From assembly GCF_004346165.1 (NCBI RefSeq), contig NZ_SLZZ01000002.1, positions 124,001-188,000 on the forward strand: a stretch of 64,000 bases of DNA. Direction: 5' to 3'. The notes beneath the pieces were generated by a model. It had not been told where the DNA came from. It saw only the letters and a list, made by a program, of their open reading frames with translations, and did not search any database. A program made the translations under genes and the position numbers. This DNA is from Muricomes intestini (GTDB lineage: Bacteria > Bacillota > Clostridia > Lachnospirales > Lachnospiraceae). Positions 53,868 to 62,529 of this stretch are shown piece by piece. The stretch's first letter is position 1; the number at the start of each line of letters is the position of its first letter.

Positions 53868-55394
53868 CTACAATCTGTACTGTATCTGATATTTCCCCGG
53901 GCAAAAATAATACTTAATTCTGCTAATGGCACGGTTTTCCCGGTCATACAGCACTTGCTCAATATGAAGAAGCAAAACACCCGAATCCACACCCAGGTAG
54001 GGGGTAACCTGTTCGTCTGCTTCCACAAGCTGAATACTTACTTCAGCTTCTGCCGCCTTTTTATAAATATCCTTATCCATGAGTTTAAGCAAGCTTTCAT
54101 CCGAATCAATGTCTGCCTCACATTCAGCTAATATACTTTGCGGTATCTGTAAAAAGCTCTGACCGATAGGGCCCTCCTCACTTTCGTATACATTATTGCT
54201 CGCCAACACCTTCTCGTCTTGAGAAAGCCCCAGCTTTTCACGGGCAATCTGAGTCGGCGGCCCGAAATTATAATCCATGCTGATGTGAACAATCTCTTCC
54301 AGTGCATCCTCAGAGAGGAAATTATATATCTTTTCTTTATATTTTTTATCCTTGTCATAAGAGACATAGGTTCCTTTTCCCTGATGCTTATAAATATAAC
54401 CATCTTGGCTCAAAATTGTCAGTGCTTGCCGCAGTGTATTTCGACTGACATGATATTTCTCAGACAGCACTGTTTCCGGTGGAAGGATACTTCCCTTTTC
54501 ATAAAACCCGGACATAATATCGCTATACAGTTCATTATAGACAGGAATATAGGAGGGAAGACGTCCCTTTGTCTCAGAAACTTCCTTTGTCTCCTTTATT
54601 TCCACTTTTTGTGCCTCTTCCTTCACCAAGGTAGCCCATTCTCCCACACATTTGAATCCGATTCTGTAATACAGATTATGTTCCTCTTTTCTGCTGCAAA
54701 ATAGGCACGGAATCTTGTCCTTGGCGAGAATTTCCCGGCACAGAGCACTCACTATGCGGCTGGCTAGTTTCCTGCCTCTTGCATCAAAATCCACCGTCAC
54801 CCCGCCAATCATAACAGTATCCTCACACTCTGCCGTGCTGTTTGCATGTGCAATAATCCGTCCATTTTCCCGAATCAGATAATGAACCCCTAGGTTCTTA
54901 TGTATTCGGTCCCCAATCATCTGCCTGGATGCATAAAGGCCCCGCATTTCAGGGATACCCTGCAAAAATCCAAAAATATCATCCACATCTTCTTCTGTGG
55001 CCTGCTGTATGTTTGTCTCTTCCTCCTCCAGCCTGGCCGCATCATCGAATAGGTAGAGCGGCTTTATTTCCATGCGGTAATCAGAAAGAATCCGCCGCAC
55101 AATTTTTACATCTTCTATTTTCCCCATCACTACATCTGGAATGTACCACGAAAACAATTGCTCCAAAAAAGATATATTTATGTTTTCATCCTTGCTGTAG
55201 AGGATAAACGTGTTATAAAAGCAAAGATAAACTCCTCTGCACACTCCTTGTTCTTCATCCATATACACTGTCTGGAACTTTTCGTCAAATCCAAAATCCT
55301 CAATATCCGCCAGTATAAACGTATTGTAAACAGGTTCTTGCTTCAGGTAGGCAAGCAGCACCGGGCGGTCCTGTTCTTTACATTCCCTTATCAT
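53868..55394 (-). CDS. GNAT-GntR-UTRA fusion regulator
   Basis: 508 residues combining three modules. Residues 1-258 are a GNAT-type acetyltransferase region (motif A in GGVTVDFDARGRKLASRIVS, motif B in EHNLYYRIGFKCVGEW). Residues about 283-345 are a GntR winged helix (GSILPPETVLSEKYHVSRNT, LRQALTILSQDGYIYKHQGK, GTYVS). Residues about 365-505 are a UTRA ligand-binding domain. It heads the ecfA-ecfT genes and has its own promoter with a palindrome after the -10. The GNAT part may sense acetyl-CoA or acetylate a ligand, but no activity can be read from sequence alone. Confidence 0.88.
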   Translation of the reverse strand: MIRECKEQDRPVLLAYLKQEPVYNTFILADIEDFGFDEKFQTVYMDEEQGVCRGVYLCFYNTFILYSKDENINISFLEQLFSWYIPDVVMGKIEDVKIVRRILSDYRMEIKPLYLFDDAARLEEEETNIQQATEEDVDDIFGFLQGIPEMRGLYASRQMIGDRIHKNLGVHYLIRENGRIIAHANSTAECEDTVMIGGVTVDFDARGRKLASRIVSALCREILAKDKIPCLFCSRKEEHNLYYRIGFKCVGEWATLVKEEAQKVEIKETKEVSETKGRLPSYIPVYNELYSDIMSGFYEKGSILPPETVLSEKYHVSRNTLRQALTILSQDGYIYKHQGKGTYVSYDKDKKYKEKIYNFLSEDALEEIVHISMDYNFGPPTQIAREKLGLSQDEKVLASNNVYESEEGPIGQSFLQIPQSILAECEADIDSDESLLKLMDKDIYKKAAEAEVSIQLVEADEQVTPYLGVDSGVLLLHIEQVLYDRENRAISRIKYYFCPGKYQIQYRL

Positions 55395-55536
55395 AGCTCC
55401 ACCTCATTTCATCATCTGAAAATCATTCACAGTACAGCCGCTAATTCGACTCTGCTTTGTCAGGCTGTAGCAAAAAGGCAGTACAAATTCCCACTGCATT
55501 GTGAAGATTCGTCCTGCCTTTCTTGCCTAAAATCAT

Positions 55537-55549
55537 CTTGTTCAACAAG
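55537..55549. promoter_or_regulatory. Operator palindrome of the fusion regulator
   Basis: CTTGTTCAACAAG, a perfect palindrome about 10 bases downstream of the -10 box, in the position of a GntR-family operator. Confidence 0.6.
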
Positions 55550-55558
55550 TTAATTTTA

Positions 55559-55587
55559 AGTATAATCTATGAATTTTCAGTTGTCAA
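55559..55587 (-). promoter_or_regulatory. Sigma-A promoter of the fusion regulator/ECF operon
   Basis: TTGACA (55587-55582), 17 bases, TATACT (55564-55559) on the minus strand. The leader to the start at 55394 is about 155 bases. Confidence 0.82.
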
Positions 55588-55605
55588 GACGGAACTTCAC
55601 TTTTC

Positions 55606-56466
55606 TCAGTCGTCGTAGACAATCCGCGGTGCCTTTCGGATTGTGATTCTCCAGCTTGTTCCGGTTCCGATATTGTATGCTCTTGAAAAGTTTCCCTGGT
55701 TAATTGCCACTGCCATACAATCTAGGCTGTTTACATATACCAGAGGTTCTCCCACATAAACATCAGCAAAACTCTTGGCATAAACAAGGATATTCTTATA
55801 TAGTGTACGTGTCTCATTCTCGATACTGATTTCTACCCGTCCGCCATGTTCTACTCCAAGTTTTTTAAACATCTCTCTGGAAATATTTGTCCACAGACTC
55901 CCAAAGCGTACATCCAGCACATCTATAGTACCACTGACCTTCTCTCCATCATAGGTGGCCTCTACAACCGGCAGTTCAATTACGCTGTCGGATGAAACCT
56001 CCTGGCCCACCTTCTCGAAAGTAATCACCTCTGCGGCCAGCCTTGCGCCTGTATATGCATAGATATCTCTTCCGTGGAAGGTATAACTCTCGCCCGAATT
56101 CGGAAGACGGTTCACATTCTCGTCAATAACTCGGGCACTTTCTATACCAATAACCCGTTTTACATGGGTCAGTGTGCCGTTGTCAGGAGTGACAATGTAC
56201 TGCCCGCTCTTCGTGCGCACAACAATGCTTCGCCTTGTAGAGCCGACCCCCGGGTCAACCACGCTGACAAAAACAGAACCTTTCGGCCAGTAACTGACAG
56301 TCTGAATGAGACGATAGGAGGCCTCCCAGATGTCATATTGAGGAATATCATGTGTCAGATCTGAAATGTTCAAGTCCTCTGACACTCCGTAAGCAACCCC
56401 GTACATAGCACTGACCGCACCGTCTGCTGTTCCGAAATCTGACTGCAAAATAAGTGGTTTCCTCAT
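55606..56466 (-). CDS. SAM hydrolase / hydroxide adenosyltransferase (DUF62), paralogue 2
   Basis: 286 residues, clearly paralogous to the 50236 gene: LQSDFGTADGAVSAMYGV, VVDPGVGSTRR, YIVTPDNGTLTHV, FHGRDIYAYTGARLAAE and FGSLWTNISREMF. Same catalytic set. The two are far from identical, so the duplication is old and they may differ in substrate. GAGGAGG before the ATG. It lies upstream of the regulator and its promoter. Confidence 0.9.
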   Translation of the reverse strand: MRKPLILQSDFGTADGAVSAMYGVAYGVSEDLNISDLTHDIPQYDIWEASYRLIQTVSYWPKGSVFVSVVDPGVGSTRRSIVVRTKSGQYIVTPDNGTLTHVKRVIGIESARVIDENVNRLPNSGESYTFHGRDIYAYTGARLAAEVITFEKVGQEVSSDSVIELPVVEATYDGEKVSGTIDVLDVRFGSLWTNISREMFKKLGVEHGGRVEISIENETRTLYKNILVYAKSFADVYVGEPLVYVNSLDCMAVAINQGNFSRAYNIGTGTSWRITIRKAPRIVYDD

Positions 56467-56492
56467 AATTCATCTTCCTCCTCAGTGTAAAT

Positions 56493-56627
56493 TATTTTAT
56501 TCCCGCGAGCAACGAGCCAAGCGGAAATGCTTGCATTTCCATTTGGCGGCTGCCGCGAGGGTCAAATACCCCGCAGCTTGCTGCGCTGCAAGTTTGATGC
56601 CCCGTCATTGCTACGGGGTATTTGACT
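56493..56627. repeat. Structured repeat family B, copy 1
   Basis: About 135 bp, closely similar to 57751-57888. Arms: GCCAAGCGGAAATG/CATTTCCATTTGGC, CCGCGAG/CCGCGAGG, a GCAGCTTGCTGCGCTGC stem and GTCAAATACCCCG/CGGGGTATTTGAC. Its right end supplies the last codons and stop of the lipoprotein gene. Confidence 0.8.
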
Positions 56628-57738
56628 CTTCTGCACTGCTGCCTGACGTTTTTGTACTACTTTTTGCATTATCTTTGTCAGTCTGTTCCACCTGTACACA
56701 TTTGTCTACAAGATACTCTGCAACCTTTTGCTGAAGAATAGCAGTCTTTAGCACATCTTCTCCGGCTTGTTTCTTAAACTCATCTACATCCTTATAGCCT
56801 GAACCTTCCGCATATTTCTTTATTTCTTTTTCATACTCTTTCTTTGAAGGCTCCAGGTTCTTCTTCTTCGCTATCAGCTCACAGGCGAGGTCTCTTGCCA
56901 CTGCTTTCTTTGCCGCTTCCTTTGCCTGGGTGTCAAAGTCGTCCCCCTTCATTCCCATATACTGCTCTGTAAAATCCGCGAATTCCATACCATATGCAGC
57001 TGCCATCTGAGAATAATAATCCTTAATCTTCTTGAGCTGATTATCTACCTCCTCATCAGGATATTTCTTCACCTCTACCTGAGCAAGAAGTGCCTCCATC
57101 ACCTCGTTTTGAAGCGTACTGTCCTCAGTGCTCTTGTTGCTGTCTTCCAGCTGCTTTTTGATTTCTGCTTTATATTCCTCTACAGTATCTGACTTGTCAC
57201 TGTTCTTTTTTACCCATTCATCAGTAAGCTCTGAAGCTTTACCTGTTGATATAGCATTCAGCTTAACGTTAAATACCGCTACTTTATTGGCCATGTCGGT
57301 CTTTGGATATCCGGCTGGGAACTGTACGGTTATGTCAAACTGATCCCCGATATTATGCCCTGTAATCTGTTCCTCAAAGCCTTTATACTCTCCGTTTGAC
57401 CCAATAAATGAATTTGAGCCAAGTTCCAGTTTATAACCGGACGCCGAACCGCCTTCAAATTCTGTTCCGTCTACAGAACCTTTATAATCAATATCTACTG
57501 TATCTCCCTCTTTGGCAGCTCTGCCTGTAACTTCTTCATAAGTTACATCTGCTGAAAGATTATTATTTATTGTAGATTCAACCTGGTCATCGCTTACCGC
57601 AGTCTTTTCAACCTGTGCAACTTCCAGCCCTTCATACTGCTTTATTGTTACATAATCATTAGAGAGCTCCTTACTGCACCCTGCAAGAGAAGCCGCCATC
57701 AGAACGCTCAATGTTACTGCTAAAATTTTCTTTTTCAT
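56611..57738 (-). CDS. Lipoprotein trigger-factor-like FKBP peptidyl-prolyl isomerase
   Basis: 375 residues. A signal peptide with lipobox (VLMAASLAGCS, Cys about 21) anchors it outside the membrane. An FKBP domain follows (GDTVDIDYKGSVDGTEFEGG; FEEQITGHNIGDQFDITVQF), then the trigger-factor C-terminal helical domain (SELTDEWVKKNSDKSDTVEE onward) and a serine-rich tail. It is a secreted relative of trigger factor, probably folding exported proteins much as PrsA does. The last residues (SNTP-stop) are encoded by repeat B copy 1, and repeat B copy 2 lies directly upstream of the start. Confidence 0.88.
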   Translation of the reverse strand: MKKKILAVTLSVLMAASLAGCSKELSNDYVTIKQYEGLEVAQVEKTAVSDDQVESTINNNLSADVTYEEVTGRAAKEGDTVDIDYKGSVDGTEFEGGSASGYKLELGSNSFIGSNGEYKGFEEQITGHNIGDQFDITVQFPAGYPKTDMANKVAVFNVKLNAISTGKASELTDEWVKKNSDKSDTVEEYKAEIKKQLEDSNKSTEDSTLQNEVMEALLAQVEVKKYPDEEVDNQLKKIKDYYSQMAAAYGMEFADFTEQYMGMKGDDFDTQAKEAAKKAVARDLACELIAKKKNLEPSKKEYEKEIKKYAEGSGYKDVDEFKKQAGEDVLKTAILQQKVAEYLVDKCVQVEQTDKDNAKSSTKTSGSSAEESNTP

Positions 57739-57750
57739 TTCTTCACCTCA

Positions 57751-57888
57751 TATTTTATTTCCGCGAGCAATGAGCCAAGCGGAAATGCTTGCATTTCCAT
57801 TTGGCAACTGCCGCGAGGATCAAATACTCCGCAGCTTGCTACGCTGCAAGTTTGATGCCCCGTCAGCTTGCTGCGGGGTCTTTGACTC
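57751..57888. repeat. Structured repeat family B, copy 2
   Basis: Second copy of 56493-56627, same orientation, just upstream of the lipoprotein gene. It starts TATTTTATTTCCGCGAG and ends GTCTTTGACTCG. Differences from copy 1 fall mainly in loops. The 57889-57995 stretch has no other feature. Confidence 0.8.
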
Positions 57889-57995
57889 GTTTCAGCCGGC
57901 AGCCAAAACCCGTATGGTTTATGTTATATCACATTTTCTTCCTATTGAAAAGGTTTTTCATACTTATTTCACGGTCGTTCTTCCAAAGCTTAGCT

Positions 57996-59474
57996 CTATA
58001 AAAGCGGTGAAAATAATCTTGAAAACTGCTCCTTTACCCGTATAATCAGACTCCTGTTGTCATAGATCTTGCGGGTCACCTGGGTACATTTTGTCATATC
58101 ATTTTCAAACGCACGCTCCAGACGCTGAACTGTGCGTTCACTGTAAATGACCGCATTTACCTCAAAATTCAAACCGAAACTGCGCATATCCATATTGGCT
58201 GTACCTACACAGGCAACCATGCCATCCACGCTCAGCGTCTTGGCATGCAGGAAACCATTGTTATAGACGTAACATTTTGCCCCTGCTGCTACCATGTCCC
58301 CAATATATGAGTAGGTTGCCCAGTAGATGAAAGGATGATCCGGTTTACATGGAATCATAATACGCACATCGACTCCTGAACGGCTGGCAATTTTCAGCGC
58401 ATCCAGAATAGAGTCGTCCGGAATAAAATATGGGGTCTGCAGATACACATGATCCCTCGCACTATGGATCAACCGCAGGTAATTGTCATGAATTGTCTTT
58501 ATCTGAGAGTCCGGGCCGCTGGAAATAATCTGCACCGGGTCATGCCCTCCCCTGATGTAATCCGGGATCTCAAACAGATAGTCCTCCTGAAATAGATTTT
58601 CCTTTGCCGCATAATTCCAGTCCAAGACAAAACGGACTGACAAGGATGTCACTGCCGCCCCTTCAATACATAAATGTGTGTCACGCCAATAGCCGAACTT
58701 CTTTTTATCTAATCCTAAATACTCTCTGCCTATGTTAAAGCCGCCCACAAAACCGATGTGACCGTCAATAACCACAATTTTTCTATGATTCCGGTAATTA
58801 ATACGCAGCTGCAGATTGCCCATAACCGCAGGGAAAAACTCAGCCACCTGCACTCCTGCCTGCTCCAGCCTCTCCCAGTCCTTGTTGTGCATGGTACGGC
58901 AGCCCATGCTGTCAAAGAGTACTCTTACTTCAATACCCTCTTTCGCCTTACCTATCAAAACCGGTTCAATGGCCTGCCACAACTCGTCATTTCGTATAAT
59001 ATAATACTGCAGGTGAATGTAGCGTTTTGCCTGCTTCATTTCTTTAATGAGCGCCCGGAACTTTTCTTTTCCGTCCGTATAAATGCGTATGTCATTATTA
59101 TCTGTCAGCACAGCCTGACCAGCTTCCAGGTTATAGAGAATCAAATCCTTAAACCGTGCCATCTCCGGATTCGCAAGGCGGAGCTGCTTTCTGTATATCG
59201 TCTCTTCCTGCCGGCGCACAGCAAATTTAAGCTCGCCTTCAATTTCTTTTGCCTTAAACATTCTGTTCTTATGATAGTCCTGCCCGATAAGCAAATAGAG
59301 TAAAAATCCAAGGATAGGGATAAAGTAAAGTGCAAGCAACCACGTCCACACTGTCTGAGGGGACCTGCGCTGAAAAAAAATGATAACTACAGAAAGGATA
59401 ATATTAATGATAACCAGATTATCCATCACAAAATTATAAGCTGTTACCAATCCATCCCATATTGTTTCTGCCAT
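57996..59474 (-). CDS. cls: Cardiolipin synthase
   Basis: 492-residue phospholipase D-superfamily membrane enzyme that joins two phosphatidylglycerols. Two N-terminal membrane helices, then the two HKD motifs HRKIVVIDGHIGFVGGFNIG and HAKTLSVDGMVACVGTANMD. Normal length and no lesions. Confidence 0.95.
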   Translation of the reverse strand: MAETIWDGLVTAYNFVMDNLVIINIILSVVIIFFQRRSPQTVWTWLLALYFIPILGFLLYLLIGQDYHKNRMFKAKEIEGELKFAVRRQEETIYRKQLRLANPEMARFKDLILYNLEAGQAVLTDNNDIRIYTDGKEKFRALIKEMKQAKRYIHLQYYIIRNDELWQAIEPVLIGKAKEGIEVRVLFDSMGCRTMHNKDWERLEQAGVQVAEFFPAVMGNLQLRINYRNHRKIVVIDGHIGFVGGFNIGREYLGLDKKKFGYWRDTHLCIEGAAVTSLSVRFVLDWNYAAKENLFQEDYLFEIPDYIRGGHDPVQIISSGPDSQIKTIHDNYLRLIHSARDHVYLQTPYFIPDDSILDALKIASRSGVDVRIMIPCKPDHPFIYWATYSYIGDMVAAGAKCYVYNNGFLHAKTLSVDGMVACVGTANMDMRSFGLNFEVNAVIYSERTVQRLERAFENDMTKCTQVTRKIYDNRSLIIRVKEQFSRLFSPLL

Positions 59475-59561
59475 AAATTTAAACTCCTTTTTCGACTGTA
59501 TGTAGCTTATTTGATTATACTATCTTCTCCTGGGAAAAGTAACCCTAAAATGGCAAATTAC

Positions 59562-59590
59562 TTGCACTTGCCCCCAAAGAATGGTACAAT
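59562..59590 (+). promoter_or_regulatory. Sigma-A promoter of the 59637 gene
   Basis: TTGCAC (59562-59567), 17 bases, TACAAT (59585-59590), 47 bases before the GTG start. Confidence 0.75.
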
Positions 59591-59636
59591 ACTACTTGCT
59601 TAATCGCGGAATAAGAGTATTGTAGGAGGATTCGTC

Positions 59637-60083
59637 GTGAATTTAGGATTAGTAATCATGCTCATTGTATTGGCGGTTCTGATTATCGCTCTGGTTGTCC
59701 TTTATTTCCTCGGCAAGAAAGCGGAGAAAAAGCAAGCAGAACAAAAGGAACAGTTAGATGCAGCAGCTCAGAACGTAACCATGCTTATTATCGACAAAGG
59801 CAAAATGAAACTAAAGGAAGCTGGCTTTCCCGCTGTCGTAGTCGAAAATACACCTAAGTATTTAAGGCGCAGTAAAGTACCTGTAGTAAAAGCAAAAGTG
59901 GGGCCGAAAGTAATGGTACTCATGTGCGATGCAAAAGTATTTCCACTGATACCGGTCAAGAAAGAGGTCAAGGCAACTGTAAGCGGCATCTACATAACAG
60001 CCGTAAAAGGTATTCGTGGTCCCCTGGAAACTCCGAAAAAGAAAAAAGGATTTCGGGAAAGATTTAAAAAAGAGAAGAAATAG
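59637..60083 (+). CDS. Small single-pass membrane protein of unknown function
   Basis: 148 residues from a GTG with AGGAGG upstream. One N-terminal membrane helix (VIMLIVLAVLIIALVVLYFL), a charged linker (KKAEKKQAEQKEQLD), a beta-rich cytoplasmic domain (TMLIIDKGKMKLKEAGFPAV) and a very basic tail. A conserved type in Lachnospiraceae as far as I recall, with no assigned role. Own promoter and terminator. Confidence 0.8.
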   Translation: MNLGLVIMLIVLAVLIIALVVLYFLGKKAEKKQAEQKEQLDAAAQNVTMLIIDKGKMKLKEAGFPAVVVENTPKYLRRSKVPVVKAKVGPKVMVLMCDAKVFPLIPVKKEVKATVSGIYITAVKGIRGPLETPKKKKGFRERFKKEKK

Positions 60084-60098
60084 AATGTCTTTATAAAC

Positions 60099-60143
60099 AA
60101 TAGCCGCAGGAATCTGATAACTCCCAGAAACTGCGGTTATTTT
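60099..60143 (+). terminator. Rho-independent terminator
   Basis: AATAGCCGCAG...CTGCGGTTATT with a 21-base loop, followed by TTTTTTG, just after the 59637 gene. Confidence 0.8.
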
Positions 60144-60146
60144 TTG

Positions 60147-60611
60147 TTAATGGAGCGCAAAAGGGTCAGACCCCTTTGCGCGGATCTCCATTTTTATTTT
60201 ACAGTCCGCCAGAGGCTCATAATTTACGTCCAGCTCATAATCCACGCTGACATCGATGTCGTCCTCTGTGACATTGATTTCCATATTCCTTGTCTTGACA
60301 CCAATTAACATTTGTCCGTAAGGTGTCTGATAATAAGTAAGATTCTTTTTATTTTTTTCAAATATCATATGAGTATTAGACAGGCCTGTTTTCATAATTT
60401 CAACAGTGTCTGAACCGGTTATCTTTATTTTATTTTTTATAGTACCCGGTATTCCCTCCATTACCTCATCGTAAATGATGTAATGTTTCCCGTTCTTGCA
60501 ATAGTAACTCCCGGGGGTTACGACTTCTATAGCTTCATTTTCTTCCTCCGTCACACCAGGGAATCCTTCCATATGCAGCCCTGATATGCTGACCAGTACG
60601 TCTTTTGTCAT
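60147..60611 (-). CDS. DUF1934 (YwiB-like) beta-barrel protein
   Basis: 154 residues matching DUF1934, a small calycin-like beta barrel of unknown function: SYYCKNGKHYIIYDEVMEGI, MIFEKNKKNLTYYQTPYGQM and YELDVNYEPLADCKIKMEIR. The last eight residues (GSDPFALH) come from a palindromic repeat at 60155-60181. Nine bases downstream of murI. Confidence 0.85.
   Translation of the reverse strand: MTKDVLVSISGLHMEGFPGVTEEENEAIEVVTPGSYYCKNGKHYIIYDEVMEGIPGTIKNKIKITGSDTVEIMKTGLSNTHMIFEKNKKNLTYYQTPYGQMLIGVKTRNMEINVTEDDIDVSVDYELDVNYEPLADCKIKMEIRAKGSDPFALH
60155..60181. repeat. 27-base palindrome forming the DUF1934 C terminus
   Basis: GCGCAAAAGGGTC-A-GACCCCTTTGCGC, related to 46841-46860, inside the coding end of the DUF1934 gene. 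Confidence 0.6.
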
Positions 60612-60620
60612 ATATTCCCC

Positions 60621-61448
60621 CTAATATGCTTCAATATTCACTACATTTGTTGTTGGGATGTCAAAAGGCATCACAGTATTCGCAAAATGGCGGAATTTCT
60701 CTGCAGCATCGCTGACAAAAAACTCGTAATGGCTGTGTGGTCCTTTTGTTCCGTCGTTTGCCATATTCTGTTCTTCTAACAATTTTTTCAAATCCATTGC
60801 TGTCTCATATGCCGGATTTACTATCTGAATTTTGTCCCCCATATATGTACGGATCTTGGATCTCAAAAGAGGATAATGTGTACACCCGAGTATCATAGCG
60901 TCAATATCCGTACTTTTCATGGATTCCAGATAATATTCTATGATTTCCCGTGTTACATTATGCTCCTTGAACCCTTCCTCTACCAAAGGGACAAATAAGG
61001 GACATGCTTTTTCAATTACTTCAATTTTGGGATTCATCCTTTGGATAATCTTTGTATACACACCGCTCTGAACTGTTGCGTCTGTACCCACCACTCCCAC
61101 TTTAAGGTTCCGGGTAGCTTCTACAGCTGCCCTCGCCCCTGGGGTTACCACCCCGAGAATCGGGACATCAAATTCATCCCTGACCGCGTCCAGCGCCAGA
61201 GCACTGGCCGTATTGCAGGCAATCACAATCGTCTTCACCTGCTTTTTTTGCAGAAACCGGATAATCTGTTCAGAAAACCGGATAATTGTATTCTGGGACT
61301 TACTGCCATAAGGAACCCGGGCCGTATCCCCAAAATACACAATATTCTCATCTGGAAGCTGCCGGATCATCTCTCTTACTACAGTCAGTCCGCCGACACC
61401 TGAATCAAACACCCCGATAGGTGCCGTTTTTTTACCTTCCACATTCAA
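60621..61448 (-). CDS. murI: Glutamate racemase
   Basis: 275 residues, making D-glutamate for peptidoglycan. Start IGVFDSGVGGLTVVREM, first catalytic Cys in VIACNTASALAL, second in ILGCTHYPLL, and phosphate-site YFGDTARVPYGSKS. Full length, between pfkA and DUF1934. Confidence 0.96.
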   Translation of the reverse strand: MNVEGKKTAPIGVFDSGVGGLTVVREMIRQLPDENIVYFGDTARVPYGSKSQNTIIRFSEQIIRFLQKKQVKTIVIACNTASALALDAVRDEFDVPILGVVTPGARAAVEATRNLKVGVVGTDATVQSGVYTKIIQRMNPKIEVIEKACPLFVPLVEEGFKEHNVTREIIEYYLESMKSTDIDAMILGCTHYPLLRSKIRTYMGDKIQIVNPAYETAMDLKKLLEEQNMANDGTKGPHSHYEFFVSDAAEKFRHFANTVMPFDIPTTNVVNIEAY

Positions 61449-61461
61449 TGTCTTTCGTCTC

Positions 61462-62475
61462 CTAAATAGCTAATATTTTCGAGATCTCATACTGATGAGC
61501 AGGGATCTCTTTCTTCATGGCTAACGCCTCTTCTATATCATAATCCACGAACCGGCCATGCTTGTAACCTACTATACGGTTTGTCTTACCCGCACAGAGA
61601 AGCTCTACTGCCATAGCTCCCATTGTTGAAGCATATACCCTGTCCTTGCATGTGGGGCTTCCGCCTCGCTGCATGTGACCCAGGATTGTCGCTCTTGTCT
61701 CGATTCCGGTTGCTTGTTCAATCTTTTTCGCCAGATTAATGGAATCGCCCACTCCTTCTGCATTGATAATGATGTAATTCTTCTTGCCACGCTTTTTATT
61801 TGCCAGAATGTCTTCAATTAACGCGCCCTCATCATAATCTGATTCTTCGGGCATAAGGATTCTTTCCGCACCGTTGGCAATACCGCACCACAGGGCCAGA
61901 TAACCGGCATCACGTCCCATAACTTCAATAATACTGCACCGCTCATGAGATGTTGACGTATCACGTACCTTGTCGATTGCTTCCATAGCCGTATTTACAG
62001 CAGTGTCAAATCCGATTGTATAATCTGTACATGCAATATCAAGATCGATTGTACCGGGAAGCCCGATTGTGTTTACACCAAGATGTGACAGTTTCTGCGC
62101 ACCGGCGAAGGAACCGTCTCCTCCAATAACCACAAGTCCGTCAATTCCGTATTTCTTGCAGATGGCTGCCGCCTTCTGCTGTCCTTCCTCTGTACGCATA
62201 GACTGACAGCGCGCAGTCTGAAGGATAGTACCTCCCCGCTGGATAGTATCAGATACATCCCTTGCGGATAAATCTATAATTTCCTCTCTTAAAAGTCCAT
62301 GATATCCTCTTCTGATTCCACGCACCTTTAATCCCTTTGAAAGTGCTGTTCTGGTCACAGCACGAATTGCAGCATTCATTCCCGGTGCATCGCCGCCGCT
62401 TGTGAGTACGCCAATGGTACGGATATTGTCTTCGATTTCTTCTAAATTCTTCTTTAGTTTATCTGCTTCTGCCAT
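61462..62475 (-). CDS. pfkA: ATP-type 6-phosphofructokinase
   Basis: 337 residues. Phosphate loop GVLTSGGDAPGMNAAIRAV, GGDGSFAGA and the substrate block VMGRDAGYLALW are present. The catalytic loop reads GTIDLDIACTDYTIGF (residues 141-156) where the family usually has TIDND, so the Asn between the two Asps is Leu145. A 20-residue N-terminal extension precedes the fold. Glycolytic function is still expected. Lies 13 bases upstream of murI. Confidence 0.94.
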   Translation of the reverse strand: MAEADKLKKNLEEIEDNIRTIGVLTSGGDAPGMNAAIRAVTRTALSKGLKVRGIRRGYHGLLREEIIDLSARDVSDTIQRGGTILQTARCQSMRTEEGQQKAAAICKKYGIDGLVVIGGDGSFAGAQKLSHLGVNTIGLPGTIDLDIACTDYTIGFDTAVNTAMEAIDKVRDTSTSHERCSIIEVMGRDAGYLALWCGIANGAERILMPEESDYDEGALIEDILANKKRGKKNYIIINAEGVGDSINLAKKIEQATGIETRATILGHMQRGGSPTCKDRVYASTMGAMAVELLCAGKTNRIVGYKHGRFVDYDIEEALAMKKEIPAHQYEISKILAI

Positions 62476-62529
62476 ATATTTCCCCGCCTTTCTAAAAACC
62501 CACTGTCTTAAGGTTTCATTTTAAACTAT

